Shown: positions 16,001 through 24,895, counted from the first letter of the stretch. The stretch is 64,000 nt of DNA from Cupriavidus basilensis (GCF_000876015.1 NZ_BBQM01000024.1:248001-312000); one strand, 5' to 3'. The notes: generated by a model from the letters alone, not told the origin. Program-made: numbers and translations.

Positions 16001-17320
16001 TCAGTGCGCCGCGGGCCGCGCCGCGGCCGGCGCCAGCGCGGCGGGCCGTGGCGCGCCCGCCGGCAGTTCGCCGGTGAAGGCGAAGTCCACCTCCGGCACG
16101 CGCCCGCTCACGATGTCCGCGATGGCGCGGCCCGAGCCGCAGCCGTGCGTCCAGCCCAGCGTGCCATGCCCGGTGTTGAGGTACAGCCCGCGCACGGCGG
16201 AGGCGCCGATGTACGGCACGTTGCCCGGCGTGGCCGGGCGCAGGCCGGTCCAGAACTGCGCCAGCTCGGGCCGGCTCATGCCCGGGAACACCTCCAGCGT
16301 GCGCCGCACGATGGCCTCGCAGCGCACCGGGTTGAGATCCATCGCATAGCCGTTGAGCTCCGCCGTGCCGGCGATGCGCAGGCGGTCGCCGAAGCGCGAG
16401 AACACCAGCTTGTACTCGTCGTCGGTCAGGCTCACGCTGGGCGCGCGCGTGGCATCGAGCACCGGCAGCGTGGCCGAGTAGCCCTTGGCCGGGTAGATGT
16501 CGAGCTTCACGCCGAGCGGGCGCGCCAGCATCGGGCTGAAGCTGCCCAGCGCCAGCACGTAGGCGTCGGCGCTCTCGATGCGGTAGGCGCCGGTCTCGTC
16601 GGCGATCTCCACGCCGCGCATGGCGCCGCCCTCGGCATGCAGGCGCTGCACCCGCACGCCGTAGCGAAAGCGCACGCCGAGCGCCTCGCAGCGCGCCGCC
16701 AGCGCGGTGGTGAAGCGGTGCACGTCGCCCGATTCGTCCTCGCTGGTGTAGGTGGCGCCGGCCAGGCGCGGCGCGATGTGCGCCAGCGCCGGCTCCAGCC
16801 GCACCACCTCGTCCGGGCCGATCACGCGGCGCTCGCAGCCCAGCTCGCGCATGATGCGCGCCGGCTCGATGGCCGCGTCGAACTCTTTCTGGCTGGTGTA
16901 GAAGTGCAGGATGCCGCGCGTCAGGTGGTCGTACTCGATGCCGGTTTCGGCGCGCAGCGCCTGCAGGCTGGCGCGGCTGTAGGTGCCCAGGTTGAGCAAC
17001 TGGACCATGTTGTGGGTGGAGCGCCGCGCCGAGCACTCGCGCAGGAACTTCAGGCCCCACGACCACTGCGCCGGATCGGCGCGCAGGCGGAACAGCAGCG
17101 GCGCGTCCTCGCGCCCCAGCCAGCGCAGCATCTTCAGCGGCGCGCCCGGGTTGGCCCACGGCTCGGCATGGCTGACGGAGATCTGCCCGCCGTTGCCGAA
17201 GCTGGTTTCGCGGGCCGCGCCCGCATTGCGCTCCAGCACCACCACCTCATGCCCGGCGCGCGCCAGGTACCACGCCGAGGCGACGCCGATCACGCCGGCT
17301 CCCATCACGATGACTTTCAT
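16001..17320 (-). CDS. dadA: D-amino acid dehydrogenase-type FAD enzyme (DadA family), glycine-riboswitch controlled
   Basis: The 439-residue flavoprotein starts with a Rossmann dinucleotide fold (VMGAGVIGVASAWYLARAG). It keeps DadA features: ETSFGNGGQISVSHAEPWANPG, the FAD-contacting NTGHGTLGWTHGCGSG near the C terminus and GLRPATPGNVPYIG. DadA oxidatively deaminates D-amino acids (mainly D-alanine) at the membrane face and passes electrons to quinone. The length is close to the family standard of about 430-435, with a short Ala/Pro-rich tail. Its leader is a tandem glycine riboswitch followed by an intrinsic terminator. The cell therefore ties its level to glycine, which raises the possibility that glycine itself or a glycine-linked amino acid is the physiological substrate. 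Confidence 0.92.
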   Translation of the reverse strand: MKVIVMGAGVIGVASAWYLARAGHEVVVLERNAGAARETSFGNGGQISVSHAEPWANPGAPLKMLRWLGREDAPLLFRLRADPAQWSWGLKFLRECSARRSTHNMVQLLNLGTYSRASLQALRAETGIEYDHLTRGILHFYTSQKEFDAAIEPARIMRELGCERRVIGPDEVVRLEPALAHIAPRLAGATYTSEDESGDVHRFTTALAARCEALGVRFRYGVRVQRLHAEGGAMRGVEIADETGAYRIESADAYVLALGSFSPMLARPLGVKLDIYPAKGYSATLPVLDATRAPSVSLTDDEYKLVFSRFGDRLRIAGTAELNGYAMDLNPVRCEAIVRRTLEVFPGMSRPELAQFWTGLRPATPGNVPYIGASAVRGLYLNTGHGTLGWTHGCGSGRAIADIVSGRVPEVDFAFTGELPAGAPRPAALAPAAARPAAH

Positions 17321-17339
17321 TTCTCAGGCTCCGGATAGC

Positions 17340-17376
17340 AAAAAGGGACAGCCAGGCCATCCGGCCTGTCTGTCCC
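17340..17376 (-). terminator. Riboswitch expression-platform terminator
   Basis: On the minus strand GGGACAG pairs with CTGTCCC and CAGGCC with GGCCTG across one mismatch (17345-17376), followed by a run of five T. It sits after the second glycine aptamer and 20 bases before dadA, exactly where a transcription-attenuation platform belongs. Confidence 0.85.
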
Positions 17377-17382
17377 CACTGT

Positions 17383-17579
17383 CCTTTTACCTGAGAGATT
17401 CGCCGCACCCGGCATGGGTGGCGGCTTGCCCCTTCGGCGGCCGCGTGCCGCTCACCTTGTCGGTGCGGCCCGGCGCTCTCCAGTTCGTTCGGTTTCCAGT
17501 CTTTTGCACCTGAGCGTTTCAGGGGTACGCCTTCGGTAGAGGGGCCTTCCCTTGCGTGGTGAAGGCGCCTCGTTCTCCT
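17383..17579 (-). ncRNA. Tandem glycine riboswitch
   Basis: On the minus strand two gcvT-type aptamers are recognisable. The upstream one (about 17500-17579) begins GGAGAACGAGGCG and contains CCGAAGGCG, ending CTCAGGTGCAAAAGAC. The downstream one (about 17383-17485) begins CTGGAGAGCGC, contains GCCGAAGGGGCAAG and ends CTCTCAGGTAAAAGGACAG. These are the conserved glycine-aptamer boxes in the standard tandem arrangement with a short linker. Glycine binding would alter folding of the adjoining terminator and so set transcription of dadA. Aptamer limits are approximate. Confidence 0.93.
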
Positions 17580-17643
17580 GGAAGGCGCACGGTAACACGG
17601 CTCGATCGGCGCCGGCAAGCGCCGCCCGCGCGGGTGTTGCGGC

Positions 17644-18228
17644 TTACGCGTCGAGCACCGTCGCCCAGAACACCATCGCCCCGACGTTCAGCAGGACCGT
17701 GGCCCAGAAGGTGGCCTGGAACGACGCCTTGCGGTTCTTGTGCCGCAGCAGGTGCTGGGCCGCCAGCGCGCCCGGCCAGCCGCCGCACAGCGCGAGCAGG
17801 TGCAGCTCGTTCTCCGGAATGCGCTGTTCGCTGCGCACGGCGCGCCGCTTGTCGACGGCATAGCGCGCGAAGGCCGCCACGCTCAGCCCGAGGCTGGCCA
17901 GCGCCACGCCGCGCGGCAGACGGCCGGCGAGCGAAGCCGCGAAGATCGCCAGCAGCGCGAACGCCGCCACCAGCGCCGGCAGCAGGTTAGCCCGTCCGTC
18001 CGGCCCGGCCTGCCCGGGCGCGCCCGCGATCGAGACCTGGCTCGCCTGCGGGCGGCCGTCCTTGCCCGCCGACAATTCGAACGACACGCGGTCGCCGACC
18101 TTGGGCGCGACGGCGCGGCCCTGCAGCGCGCTGATATGGAAAAAAACGTCTTTCGACTGGGCGTGGATCTCGATGAACCCATAGCCCTTGTCGGCATGCC
18201 ATGCCTTGATCCGTCCGCCTTTTCTCAT
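17644..18228 (-). CDS. Cold-shock domain / DUF1294 membrane protein
   Basis: The 194-residue protein joins an N-terminal cold-shock OB domain (residues 1-65: GRIKAWHADKGYGFIEI and DVFFHISAL are the RNP1 and RNP2 motifs) to a C-terminal DUF1294 unit of about three membrane helices (from LLPALVAAFALLAIF; the last carries GGWPGALAAQHLLRHKNRK-like basic loop). Fusions of this kind are widespread in proteobacteria and may tether a nucleic-acid-binding domain to the inner membrane; the function is unknown. ATG 18228 opens directly into the OB fold. The gene is separated from the riboswitch by about 65 bases. Confidence 0.9.
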   Translation of the reverse strand: MRKGGRIKAWHADKGYGFIEIHAQSKDVFFHISALQGRAVAPKVGDRVSFELSAGKDGRPQASQVSIAGAPGQAGPDGRANLLPALVAAFALLAIFAASLAGRLPRGVALASLGLSVAAFARYAVDKRRAVRSEQRIPENELHLLALCGGWPGALAAQHLLRHKNRKASFQATFWATVLLNVGAMVFWATVLDA

Positions 18229-18330
18229 CCCCGTGCCTGCATTCTTGTCGACAGAGAAGTGTAGCGGATGCGGCGGGCCGGCAGCGCCGCGCACGGGCCC
18301 GCCGGAGCAGGCCATGCGCCGGTGCCTTGG

Positions 18331-18741
18331 TCAGCCGCCGATGCCCAGCAGCTCGACCTCGAAGTTCAGCGTCGCGTTGGGCGGGATCGTGTCGGGCACG
18401 CCGCGCGAGCCGTAGGCGGTCGGGCCCGGGCAGACCAGCTTGGCCTTGCCGCCGACCTGCATCTTCTGCACGCCCTCGGTCCAGCACGGGATCACGCGGT
18501 TGAGCGGGAACGAGATCGGCTGGCCGCGCTTGTACGAGCTGTCGAACTCGGTGCCGTCGGTGAGCGTGCCGCGATAGTGGACCTTGACCGTGTCGGACGC
18601 CTTGGGCGACGGGCCGGTGCCCTTGACGAGGTGCTGGATGGTCATGCCCGAGGGCAGCGTCTCGGCCGGGCCCGCGGGCCCGGCGGCGTGGACGGAGCCG
18701 GCGGTGGCGAGGGCGGCGAGGAACAGGGTGATCTTCTTCAT
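18331..18741 (-). CDS. Periplasmic FKBP-type peptidyl-prolyl isomerase
   Basis: The 136-residue protein has a signal peptide (MKKITLFLAALATAGSVHA) and one complete FKBP domain: VKVHYRGTLTDGTEFDSSYKRG, FPLNRVIPCWTEGVQKMQVGG and YGSRGVPDTIPPNATLNFEVELL (quoted in short blocks). It would catalyse proline isomerisation in exported proteins. The active-site aromatic residues Tyr, Phe, Trp and the final Phe are present. A Cys replaces the usual Gly before Trp-Thr-Glu. It appears to be a single-gene unit. The family is very secure; the client proteins are unknown. Confidence 0.93.
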   Translation of the reverse strand: MKKITLFLAALATAGSVHAAGPAGPAETLPSGMTIQHLVKGTGPSPKASDTVKVHYRGTLTDGTEFDSSYKRGQPISFPLNRVIPCWTEGVQKMQVGGKAKLVCPGPTAYGSRGVPDTIPPNATLNFEVELLGIGG

Positions 18742-18861
18742 CGTTGGCTTGGCTGGGTGGAAAAATCGGGTTCCGGCCGTGGCCGGAAAGCCGCATCTTA
18801 AACCGGGACGCGGGCCGCCCCGGCGTTTTCTTCCCGCGCGGGTCCCCGCGCCATCGATCCG

Positions 18862-20307
18862 TCAGGGCATCACGGGCGGACGATAGGGCAGCGTGGTCGC
18901 GAAGGCCCACAGCATGAACAGCACCAGCGGCGCGTGGACCAGCAGCTGGGTGAAGGTGAAGCCCACCACGTCCTTGGCGCGGATGCCGAGCACGCCCAGC
19001 AGCGGCAGCATCCAGAACGGGTTGATGAGGTTGGGCAGCGCCTCCGCGGCGTTGTACACCTGCACGGCCCAGCCGAGGTGGACCTGCAGCTGGTTGGCGG
19101 CCTGCATCACGTAGGGCGCCTCGATGACCCACTTGCCGCCGCCGGAGGGCACGAAGAAGCCCAGCACCGCCGAATAGACGCCCATCACCGCGGAGAACGA
19201 TTCGCGGGTGGCCACCGAGACGAAGGCCGAGGCCAGGTGGTGCGACAGGCTCGCGCCGTCCACGCCGGTGGCCTTGGTCAGCATGAACGCGATGCCGCCG
19301 TACAGCGGGAACTGGATCAGCACGCCGGCCGTGGACGGCACGGAGCGCGCGACCGCGCGCAGGAAGCGCCTGGGCCGCCAGTTCAGCAGCATCCCCAGCA
19401 TCAGGAACAGGAAATTGTAGGTGTTGAGGTTGGAGATCGCCAGGATGGGATCCTTGCTGGTGAATTCGTGCACCAGCCAGCCGGCGCCGAGCGCGACGAT
19501 GACCACGGTCAGCAGCGGGCTGTATTCGAGCCATTCGCCGGGGCGCGTGGGGCGCGCGGTCACGTCGGCAGCATCGTCGAGGTCCACGCCCATGTCCTGC
19601 GCGGTGCGCGCGCGGTCGCCGGCGGGCGCGGAGAAATAGGCCACCAGCAGCGAGGCGGCGATCAGCACGGCGGTCATCGCCATCGACTGCCACAGGAAGA
19701 TGGTCTCGGCGAACGGGATCACGCCGGTGATGTCGAGCAGCGACTTGGGCAGGCTGGCCGGGTTCGCCTGCAACTGCGCCGCCGACGAGCTCAGGCCGAG
19801 CGCCCAGGTGGCGCCCATGCCCAGGTAGGCGGCCGCGCTGGCGGCCCGGTAATCCACGCGCAGCCCGCTGCGGCGGGCGATGGCGCGCACCAGCAGGCCG
19901 CTGAAGATCAGGCTGATCGCCCAGTTCAGCAGCGAGGTCAGCAGGCTCACCAGCGCCACGAAGGCGACCGCGCCGCGCGCCGTCCTGGGCAGCGCGGCGA
20001 GCCGCGCGATCAGCAGCGACGCCGGCGGCGACGCCGCCACCACGTAGCCGGAGATGGCCACCACCGCCATCTGCATGGTGAACGGGATCAGGCTCCAGAA
20101 GCCGTCGCCGAAGGCCTGCGCCACGCTCTGCGTGGAGGCGCCGATGCCGAGCGCGCCGAGCGCGACCACCACCACCGCGATCGCGGCGAAGATGTAGGAA
20201 TCGGGGAACCAGCGCTCGGACCAGTCGGTGACCTTGACGGCCAGGCGTTCCAGCCCGCCGCGGCTCGGGGGATCTTCGCTTTCCAGCGACAGGGGTGTGC
20301 TCGTCAT
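18862..20307 (-). CDS. atoE: Short-chain fatty-acid transporter (AtoE family)
   Basis: The 481-residue membrane protein has roughly eleven to thirteen hydrophobic helices and the conserved blocks of the AtoE family: QAFGDGFWSLIPFTMQMA, VSLLTSLLNWAISLIFSG (split by loops), PSGGGKWVIEAPYV and NLINPFWMLPLLGV. Family members import acetoacetate, butyrate and similar acids. ATG 20307 is preceded by AAGGAGAG. It lies 10 bases after the ornithine-cyclodeaminase-family gene and so is the last member of a unit that includes the large molybdopterin fusion enzyme. This suggests the unit handles a carboxylate that is taken up and then reduced or deaminated. Confidence 0.9.
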   Translation of the reverse strand: MTSTPLSLESEDPPSRGGLERLAVKVTDWSERWFPDSYIFAAIAVVVVALGALGIGASTQSVAQAFGDGFWSLIPFTMQMAVVAISGYVVAASPPASLLIARLAALPRTARGAVAFVALVSLLTSLLNWAISLIFSGLLVRAIARRSGLRVDYRAASAAAYLGMGATWALGLSSSAAQLQANPASLPKSLLDITGVIPFAETIFLWQSMAMTAVLIAASLLVAYFSAPAGDRARTAQDMGVDLDDAADVTARPTRPGEWLEYSPLLTVVIVALGAGWLVHEFTSKDPILAISNLNTYNFLFLMLGMLLNWRPRRFLRAVARSVPSTAGVLIQFPLYGGIAFMLTKATGVDGASLSHHLASAFVSVATRESFSAVMGVYSAVLGFFVPSGGGKWVIEAPYVMQAANQLQVHLGWAVQVYNAAEALPNLINPFWMLPLLGVLGIRAKDVVGFTFTQLLVHAPLVLFMLWAFATTLPYRPPVMP

Positions 20308-20317
20308 TGCTCTCTCC

Positions 20318-21301
20318 TTACTTTGCCAGGGATATGGCGCGCGGCGCGGTGCCGCGCGGGTCTTCGAATCCTTCGTAGGCCATGACGGCCGCGGCCAGGT
20401 CTTCCAGCGCGGTGCCGACTGCCTTGAACACGGTGATTTCGCGCTCGTCCGCGCGTCCCGCATGGGCTTGCCGGCACAGCTCGGCGAGCGTGGCGCGGAT
20501 GTCGGCGGCGCGCAGCACGCCCTGCCCGATGGGGTGGAGCAGGTCGCCCGCCTTGAGGATGGCTTCGCCGGTGTCGACGAACACCGAGGTGCCGCCGAAG
20601 CAGGCGTCGTCGGCCTCGCGCATCTCGGGCGTGAAGCCGCCGATCAGGTCCAGGTGCGTGCCGGCGCCGAGGAAGGCGCGCCGCACCAGCGGCACGGTGG
20701 CCAGTGTGGCCGAGGTCACGATGTCGGCGCCATCGCAGCCCGCCTCCACGGATGCCGCCACGCGCGCGTCGAAGCCGTCGGCGCACAGCCGGGCGGCCAG
20801 CGCGGCGGCCTGCCCGGCGTCGATGTCCCATACCGCGACGCGCGCCACCGGCCGCACCGCGCGGTAGGCGTGGGGCAGCAGGCTCGCCACCCGCCCCGCG
20901 CCGATCACCAGCATGGACGACGCCCCGGGCCGGCTCAGGTACGAGGCGGCCAGCGCCGACGCGGCGGCGGTGCGGCGCGAGGTGATCTCGTTGCCGTCGA
21001 TCATCGCCAGTGGCCGGCCGGTGCGCGCGTCGTGCAGCAGGTAGGTCGAGTACAGGCCGGGCAGCCCGGCCTGCGTGTTGCCGGGATAGATGGTGACGGT
21101 CTTCACGCCGAGATAGGCGCCGGTCTGCCAGGCGGGCATCAGCAGCACCGTGCCCGTGCTCGTACCCTGGCCGGGCGCGCCGATGGCGTGGCTGTGCCGC
21201 TGCGGGACCTCGCAGCCGCGGATGAAGGCCTCGCGCAGGGCGGGGATGAGCGCGTCGAACGGCAGCAGCGCGCGGGTGGTGTCGGAGTCCAGTGTCAGCA
21301 T
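20318..21301 (-). CDS. Ornithine cyclodeaminase / mu-crystallin family dehydrogenase
   Basis: The 327-residue protein has the family fold: an N-terminal substrate domain with GTVLLMPAW and GVKTVTIYPGN, then an NAD-binding Rossmann fold (MLVIGAGRVASLLPHAY) and the later HLDLIGGFTPEMREAD block. Members act on amino acids or imines: ornithine cyclodeaminase, alanine dehydrogenase, ketimine reductase. The catalytic Asp in the last block is retained. The gene follows the molybdopterin fusion by 65 bases and precedes the AtoE transporter by 10. The exact substrate cannot be told. A ketimine or imino-acid reductase is as likely as a cyclodeaminase. Confidence 0.88.
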   Translation of the reverse strand: MLTLDSDTTRALLPFDALIPALREAFIRGCEVPQRHSHAIGAPGQGTSTGTVLLMPAWQTGAYLGVKTVTIYPGNTQAGLPGLYSTYLLHDARTGRPLAMIDGNEITSRRTAAASALAASYLSRPGASSMLVIGAGRVASLLPHAYRAVRPVARVAVWDIDAGQAAALAARLCADGFDARVAASVEAGCDGADIVTSATLATVPLVRRAFLGAGTHLDLIGGFTPEMREADDACFGGTSVFVDTGEAILKAGDLLHPIGQGVLRAADIRATLAELCRQAHAGRADEREITVFKAVGTALEDLAAAVMAYEGFEDPRGTAPRAISLAK

Positions 21302-21366
21302 GGTCGCGTGATGAAGTGAGAAGGGAGGAAACGGTCGCTGGCGGTGGCTGGCATGGCGCGCCGCGC

Positions 21367-24300
21367 TCAGGCGTCGAGCACGAGGTCGCTGGCGGGGATG
21401 GCCTGGCACGCAAGGCACATGCCGGGGTCCTCGGGATCTTCGCCGTGCAGGTGGCGCACCTGGCCGGAGGCGACCGGCACCGCGCAGCTCTCGCACTGCC
21501 CGACGCGGCAGCCGCTGGGCAGCGCCACGCCCAGCCGTTCGGCGAAGCCCAGCAGCGGCCCGTGCGCCGAATGCCAGGTGCCGGCCATGCCGGACCTGGC
21601 GAACACCACGCGGAACTGCTGCGCGGGGCCGGCCGGCGCGCGCCCGGGCGCGCGGAAGACCTCGCGGAAGATGTCCGAGCGGTGCACGCCGAGCGCCGCC
21701 AGCCCGTCGGCAAACGCGGTCATCATCGGCGCCGGCCCGCACATGTAGACCAGCGGGCGCGCGGCCAGCCACGGCGCGGGCACGTGGCCGGCGCCGACGC
21801 GCCCGGCCACGTCGTAGTCGGTGCCGGGCCGGTCGTGGGGGTCCGGGCAGTCGTAGAAATCGATGATTTCCAGGCCGCGGATCTGCCGGCGCAGCGCGCG
21901 CAGGCGCGCCCGGAACGCGTGGGCCTGCCCGTTGCGGTTGGCGTACAGCAGCAGGATCCGGGGCGGGTCGTCGACGCCTTCCAGCGATTCGAGCAGCGAG
22001 AGGAACGGCGTGATGCCGATGCCGCCGGCCAGCAGCACCAGCGGGCGCCGCGTGCGCACCGGCATCACGAAGGTGCCGGACGGCGCCCGCAGCGCGACCG
22101 CGTCGCCCACCGCGAGGCGCTGGTTGATGTGGGAGGACACCAGCCCGGGCACGGCGCCGCCGGCGCGGCGCACCGAGATCGAATAGCCGCGCCGCCCCGG
22201 CACCGTGGCCGGGCCGGTGAGCGAATACGAGCGCACCGCGTCCTCGCCGCCGGGCTGCGCGGCGAGCTGGATCGTCACGTGCTGGCCGGGCAGGAAATCG
22301 GGCAGGCCGCCGCCGTCGGCGGGCTCCAGGAAGACCGACGTGACCTCGTGCGCCTCCTTGCGCAGGCCGGCCACGCGGAACGCGCGATAGCCCTCCCACG
22401 CGCGCCGCGCCACGTCCAGTCCCGGCTCGCGCTCGACGTTGCAGCGGAACGCGCGCAGCGGCACGGAGCCGCTCAGCGGGTCGATGCTGTCGGTGCCGAT
22501 CAGCCCGTTGTAGTTGCTGTTGCCCGGCCCGGCCACCGGCAGCGGCGCCTGGGCCAGCGCGTCGCAGCGCTGCCACCAGCCGAACTCGCCGACCACCACG
22601 CGCGGATGCAGCCCTTCCCTGACCCGGGCGGTGAAGGTGGCGCTGCCGGCGGACGTGCTCACGCGGATGGCGTCGCCGCTGGCGATGCCGCGCGCGGCGG
22701 CCAGCGCGGTGGAGATCTCCGCCTCCGGGCGTGGCGCCTTGCGCCTGAGCGACGGCAGGCCGCGATGCTGGCTGTGGCAGTAGTAGCCGCTCTTGGCCGA
22801 GGTCAGCATGAACGGGAACGGCTCCAGGGCTGCGCCGGGCGCGCTGCTCGCCGCGGGCGAATGCTCCGTGGGCGACGACGGGCGTGGCAGCGCCGGGTAG
22901 CCGTGGCGCAGCAGCAGCTCGGAGTACAGCTCCACCACGCCGGTCTGCGTGTCGAACGCGCGCCCGCGCGGCTTGGCCGCGTATTTCCTTTCCACGTCGG
23001 CCACCGGCACGCGGATGCCTTCGGGGTGCTGGCGCAGCTGGCTCACCGTCAGGCCGCTGGGCGCCAGCATGTGGTTCCAGCCGGCTTCCAGGCTGCCGCC
23101 GAAGAACGCGTCCGACATGCCCAGCCTGAGCGCGAGGTCGAACACGATGTCGTTGTCCGAGCGCGATTCGCCGCGCGGCGAGACCATGCGCTGGCGCAAC
23201 TGCACCAGTTGCTCGGCTTCCGCGCTGATCTCGAAGCCGATGCGCAGGCCCTCGCGCTCCCACGGCGTGTTGACCGGCAGCAGGATGTCGGCGTAGCGCG
23301 CGCTGGGCGTCTCGAACAGGTCGCAGTGCGCGTAGAAGTCCAGGCTGCGCAGCGCGCGCGCGCCGTCCTCCACGTCGGCCTGCGACAGCAGTGGGTTGGT
23401 GCCGAATGCCACCAGCGCGCGCACGCGGTACGGCTGCGCATGGAGGATGGCGCGGTAGAGGTCGCGCGCGGTGATCCAGCCCTGCGCGGGCGGGCCCAGC
23501 GGCCGCTCGCCGTAGCCGAGTGCCTTGGCTTTCTGCTCCGGCGGCAGCAGGCCGAAGCCGCTGACCGGGTTGTAGGGCGGCTTCTGGTAGACGCGGTTGC
23601 CGCCGGCGCGGTCGAAGCTGCCGGTCAGCGCGTACAGGCAGGCGATGGCGCGGTCGGTCTGGGTCGCGTTGTCGTGCTGGCCCACGCCGGACCAGGCGTG
23701 ATAGGCCACCGGCCCGGCGCTGGCGAACAGGCCGGCGGCCTGGCGGATGTCGCCCTCGGGTACCCAGGTCAGCTCGGCGGCCAGCGCCGCGGGGTAGCGC
23801 GCGCATTCCTCGGCATACAGGTCGAAGGCGGGCCGGCACGCGATCGCGGGCAGGCCGGGGGCGCCGGTGTCGCCCACGCTGAACGTGCCGCGTAGCGCGA
23901 CGTGGGGGAAATCGGTGGGCCGCAGCCCGGACCAGGGCTGCGCCCGCGCGGCGCGCGCGTTCCACGCCAGGTAGGCGTCGCCGTCGGCCAGGCCGACGTC
24001 GCGCCCGCGCAGGAAGCGCCCGTTGTCGCTGCGTACCAGCAGCGGCCCGTTGGTCCACTGGCGCACGAAGTCCAGGTCGAAGGCGTTGGCCTCGATCAGC
24101 AGGTTGGCGATGGCCAGCGCCAGCGTGGCGTCGGTGCCGGGGCACACGCGCAGCCACTGGTCGGCCTGCGCGGCCAGCGCGGTCTCGCGCGGATCGACCA
24201 CCAGCAGCCTGGCGCCGGCCTTCCTGCCCGCGCCGATGGCGTCGGCCTGCGACAGCCAGGTATTGGCCGGGTTGTGCCCCCACAGCACGATGAGCCCGGC

Positions 24301-24834
24301 CTGGCGGTAGTCCGCGGTCGGCATGCCGCAGCCGAAGGTGAAGGCGTGGGCGTAGTCCTTGTGCCAGTTGCAGATTTCGGTGGCGTAGCAGGTGTTGGGG
24401 CTGCCGAAGAGCCGGATGAAACGCTCGATCCAGTCGATGCTGTCGCTCAGCGGCGTGCCGCTCGGCGTGGTGACGGCGAACGCCACCGATTCGGCGCCGC
24501 TCTCGCGCCGGGCCTGCAGCATGCGGGCGGCGATCTCGGCCAGTGCCTCGTCCCACGAGATGCGCTGCCAGCCGGGGTCCGGATCGGTCTTGGGGTTGGT
24601 GCGCCGCATCGGGTGGAGGATGCGCTCGGCGCTGTGCACCAGCTCGGGCGCGGACTTGCCTTTCAGGCACATGGCCTTGCCGGTCGGGTGGGCCGGGTCG
24701 GGCCGCACCGACAGCAGCGTGTCGTTCTCCACCACGTTGACCGTGCCGCAGCGCGAGCGGCACAGCGTGCAGTAGCCGTGTTTTTCCATCTTGCCCGGGG
24801 TGCTTCCCGGTACGTCGTGCGGTTCGTCGTTCAT
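21367..24834 (-). CDS. Molybdopterin oxidoreductase fused to FAD/NAD reductase and [2Fe-2S] ferredoxin
   Basis: This single 1,155-residue chain holds a whole electron-transfer system. Cys22-x2-Cys25-x3-Cys29-x26-Cys56 binds a [4Fe-4S] cluster. A bis-MGD molybdopterin domain follows, with candidate Mo-ligand Cys in ATEICNWHKD. Then comes a molydopterin-dinucleotide-binding domain (SAKSGYYCHSQHR to about residue 740). The rest is a VanB/PDR-like reductase: FAD motif RSYSLTGP, NAD motif AGGIGITPF, CGPAPMM, and a C-terminal plant-type ferredoxin (SGCRVGQCESC, then MCLAC). It should reduce a substrate at molybdenum with NAD(P)H. ATG 24834 was chosen because the iron-sulfur domain begins soon after; 24879 is an alternative. 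It is divergent from a LysR gene. The substrate is unknown. Confidence 0.92.
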   Translation of the reverse strand: MNDEPHDVPGSTPGKMEKHGYCTLCRSRCGTVNVVENDTLLSVRPDPAHPTGKAMCLKGKSAPELVHSAERILHPMRRTNPKTDPDPGWQRISWDEALAEIAARMLQARRESGAESVAFAVTTPSGTPLSDSIDWIERFIRLFGSPNTCYATEICNWHKDYAHAFTFGCGMPTADYRQAGLIVLWGHNPANTWLSQADAIGAGRKAGARLLVVDPRETALAAQADQWLRVCPGTDATLALAIANLLIEANAFDLDFVRQWTNGPLLVRSDNGRFLRGRDVGLADGDAYLAWNARAARAQPWSGLRPTDFPHVALRGTFSVGDTGAPGLPAIACRPAFDLYAEECARYPAALAAELTWVPEGDIRQAAGLFASAGPVAYHAWSGVGQHDNATQTDRAIACLYALTGSFDRAGGNRVYQKPPYNPVSGFGLLPPEQKAKALGYGERPLGPPAQGWITARDLYRAILHAQPYRVRALVAFGTNPLLSQADVEDGARALRSLDFYAHCDLFETPSARYADILLPVNTPWEREGLRIGFEISAEAEQLVQLRQRMVSPRGESRSDNDIVFDLALRLGMSDAFFGGSLEAGWNHMLAPSGLTVSQLRQHPEGIRVPVADVERKYAAKPRGRAFDTQTGVVELYSELLLRHGYPALPRPSSPTEHSPAASSAPGAALEPFPFMLTSAKSGYYCHSQHRGLPSLRRKAPRPEAEISTALAAARGIASGDAIRVSTSAGSATFTARVREGLHPRVVVGEFGWWQRCDALAQAPLPVAGPGNSNYNGLIGTDSIDPLSGSVPLRAFRCNVEREPGLDVARRAWEGYRAFRVAGLRKEAHEVTSVFLEPADGGGLPDFLPGQHVTIQLAAQPGGEDAVRSYSLTGPATVPGRRGYSISVRRAGGAVPGLVSSHINQRLAVGDAVALRAPSGTFVMPVRTRRPLVLLAGGIGITPFLSLLESLEGVDDPPRILLLYANRNGQAHAFRARLRALRRQIRGLEIIDFYDCPDPHDRPGTDYDVAGRVGAGHVPAPWLAARPLVYMCGPAPMMTAFADGLAALGVHRSDIFREVFRAPGRAPAGPAQQFRVVFARSGMAGTWHSAHGPLLGFAERLGVALPSGCRVGQCESCAVPVASGQVRHLHGEDPEDPGMCLACQAIPASDLVLDA

Positions 24835-24895
24835 TGCCGGCCCATGCGTCTTGTCTCCAGGGCGGATGCTAGCTAGCATGGCCGGGTATTTCTAA

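Noticed and set aside
17644..18228. Novel cold-shock/membrane fusion
   Set aside because: The cold-shock/DUF1294 fusion is already widespread in proteobacteria, so it is not reported as new.
20318..24763. 1,481-codon leftward open frame spanning two genes
   Set aside because: Its last part is the cyclodeaminase-family protein, but the long upstream part reads the molybdopterin fusion gene out of frame and shows no domain.
24868..24877. GCTAGCTAGC palindrome before the molybdopterin fusion gene
   Set aside because: It is a 10-bp simple repeat inside or next to the coding start; too short and repetitive to call an operator.
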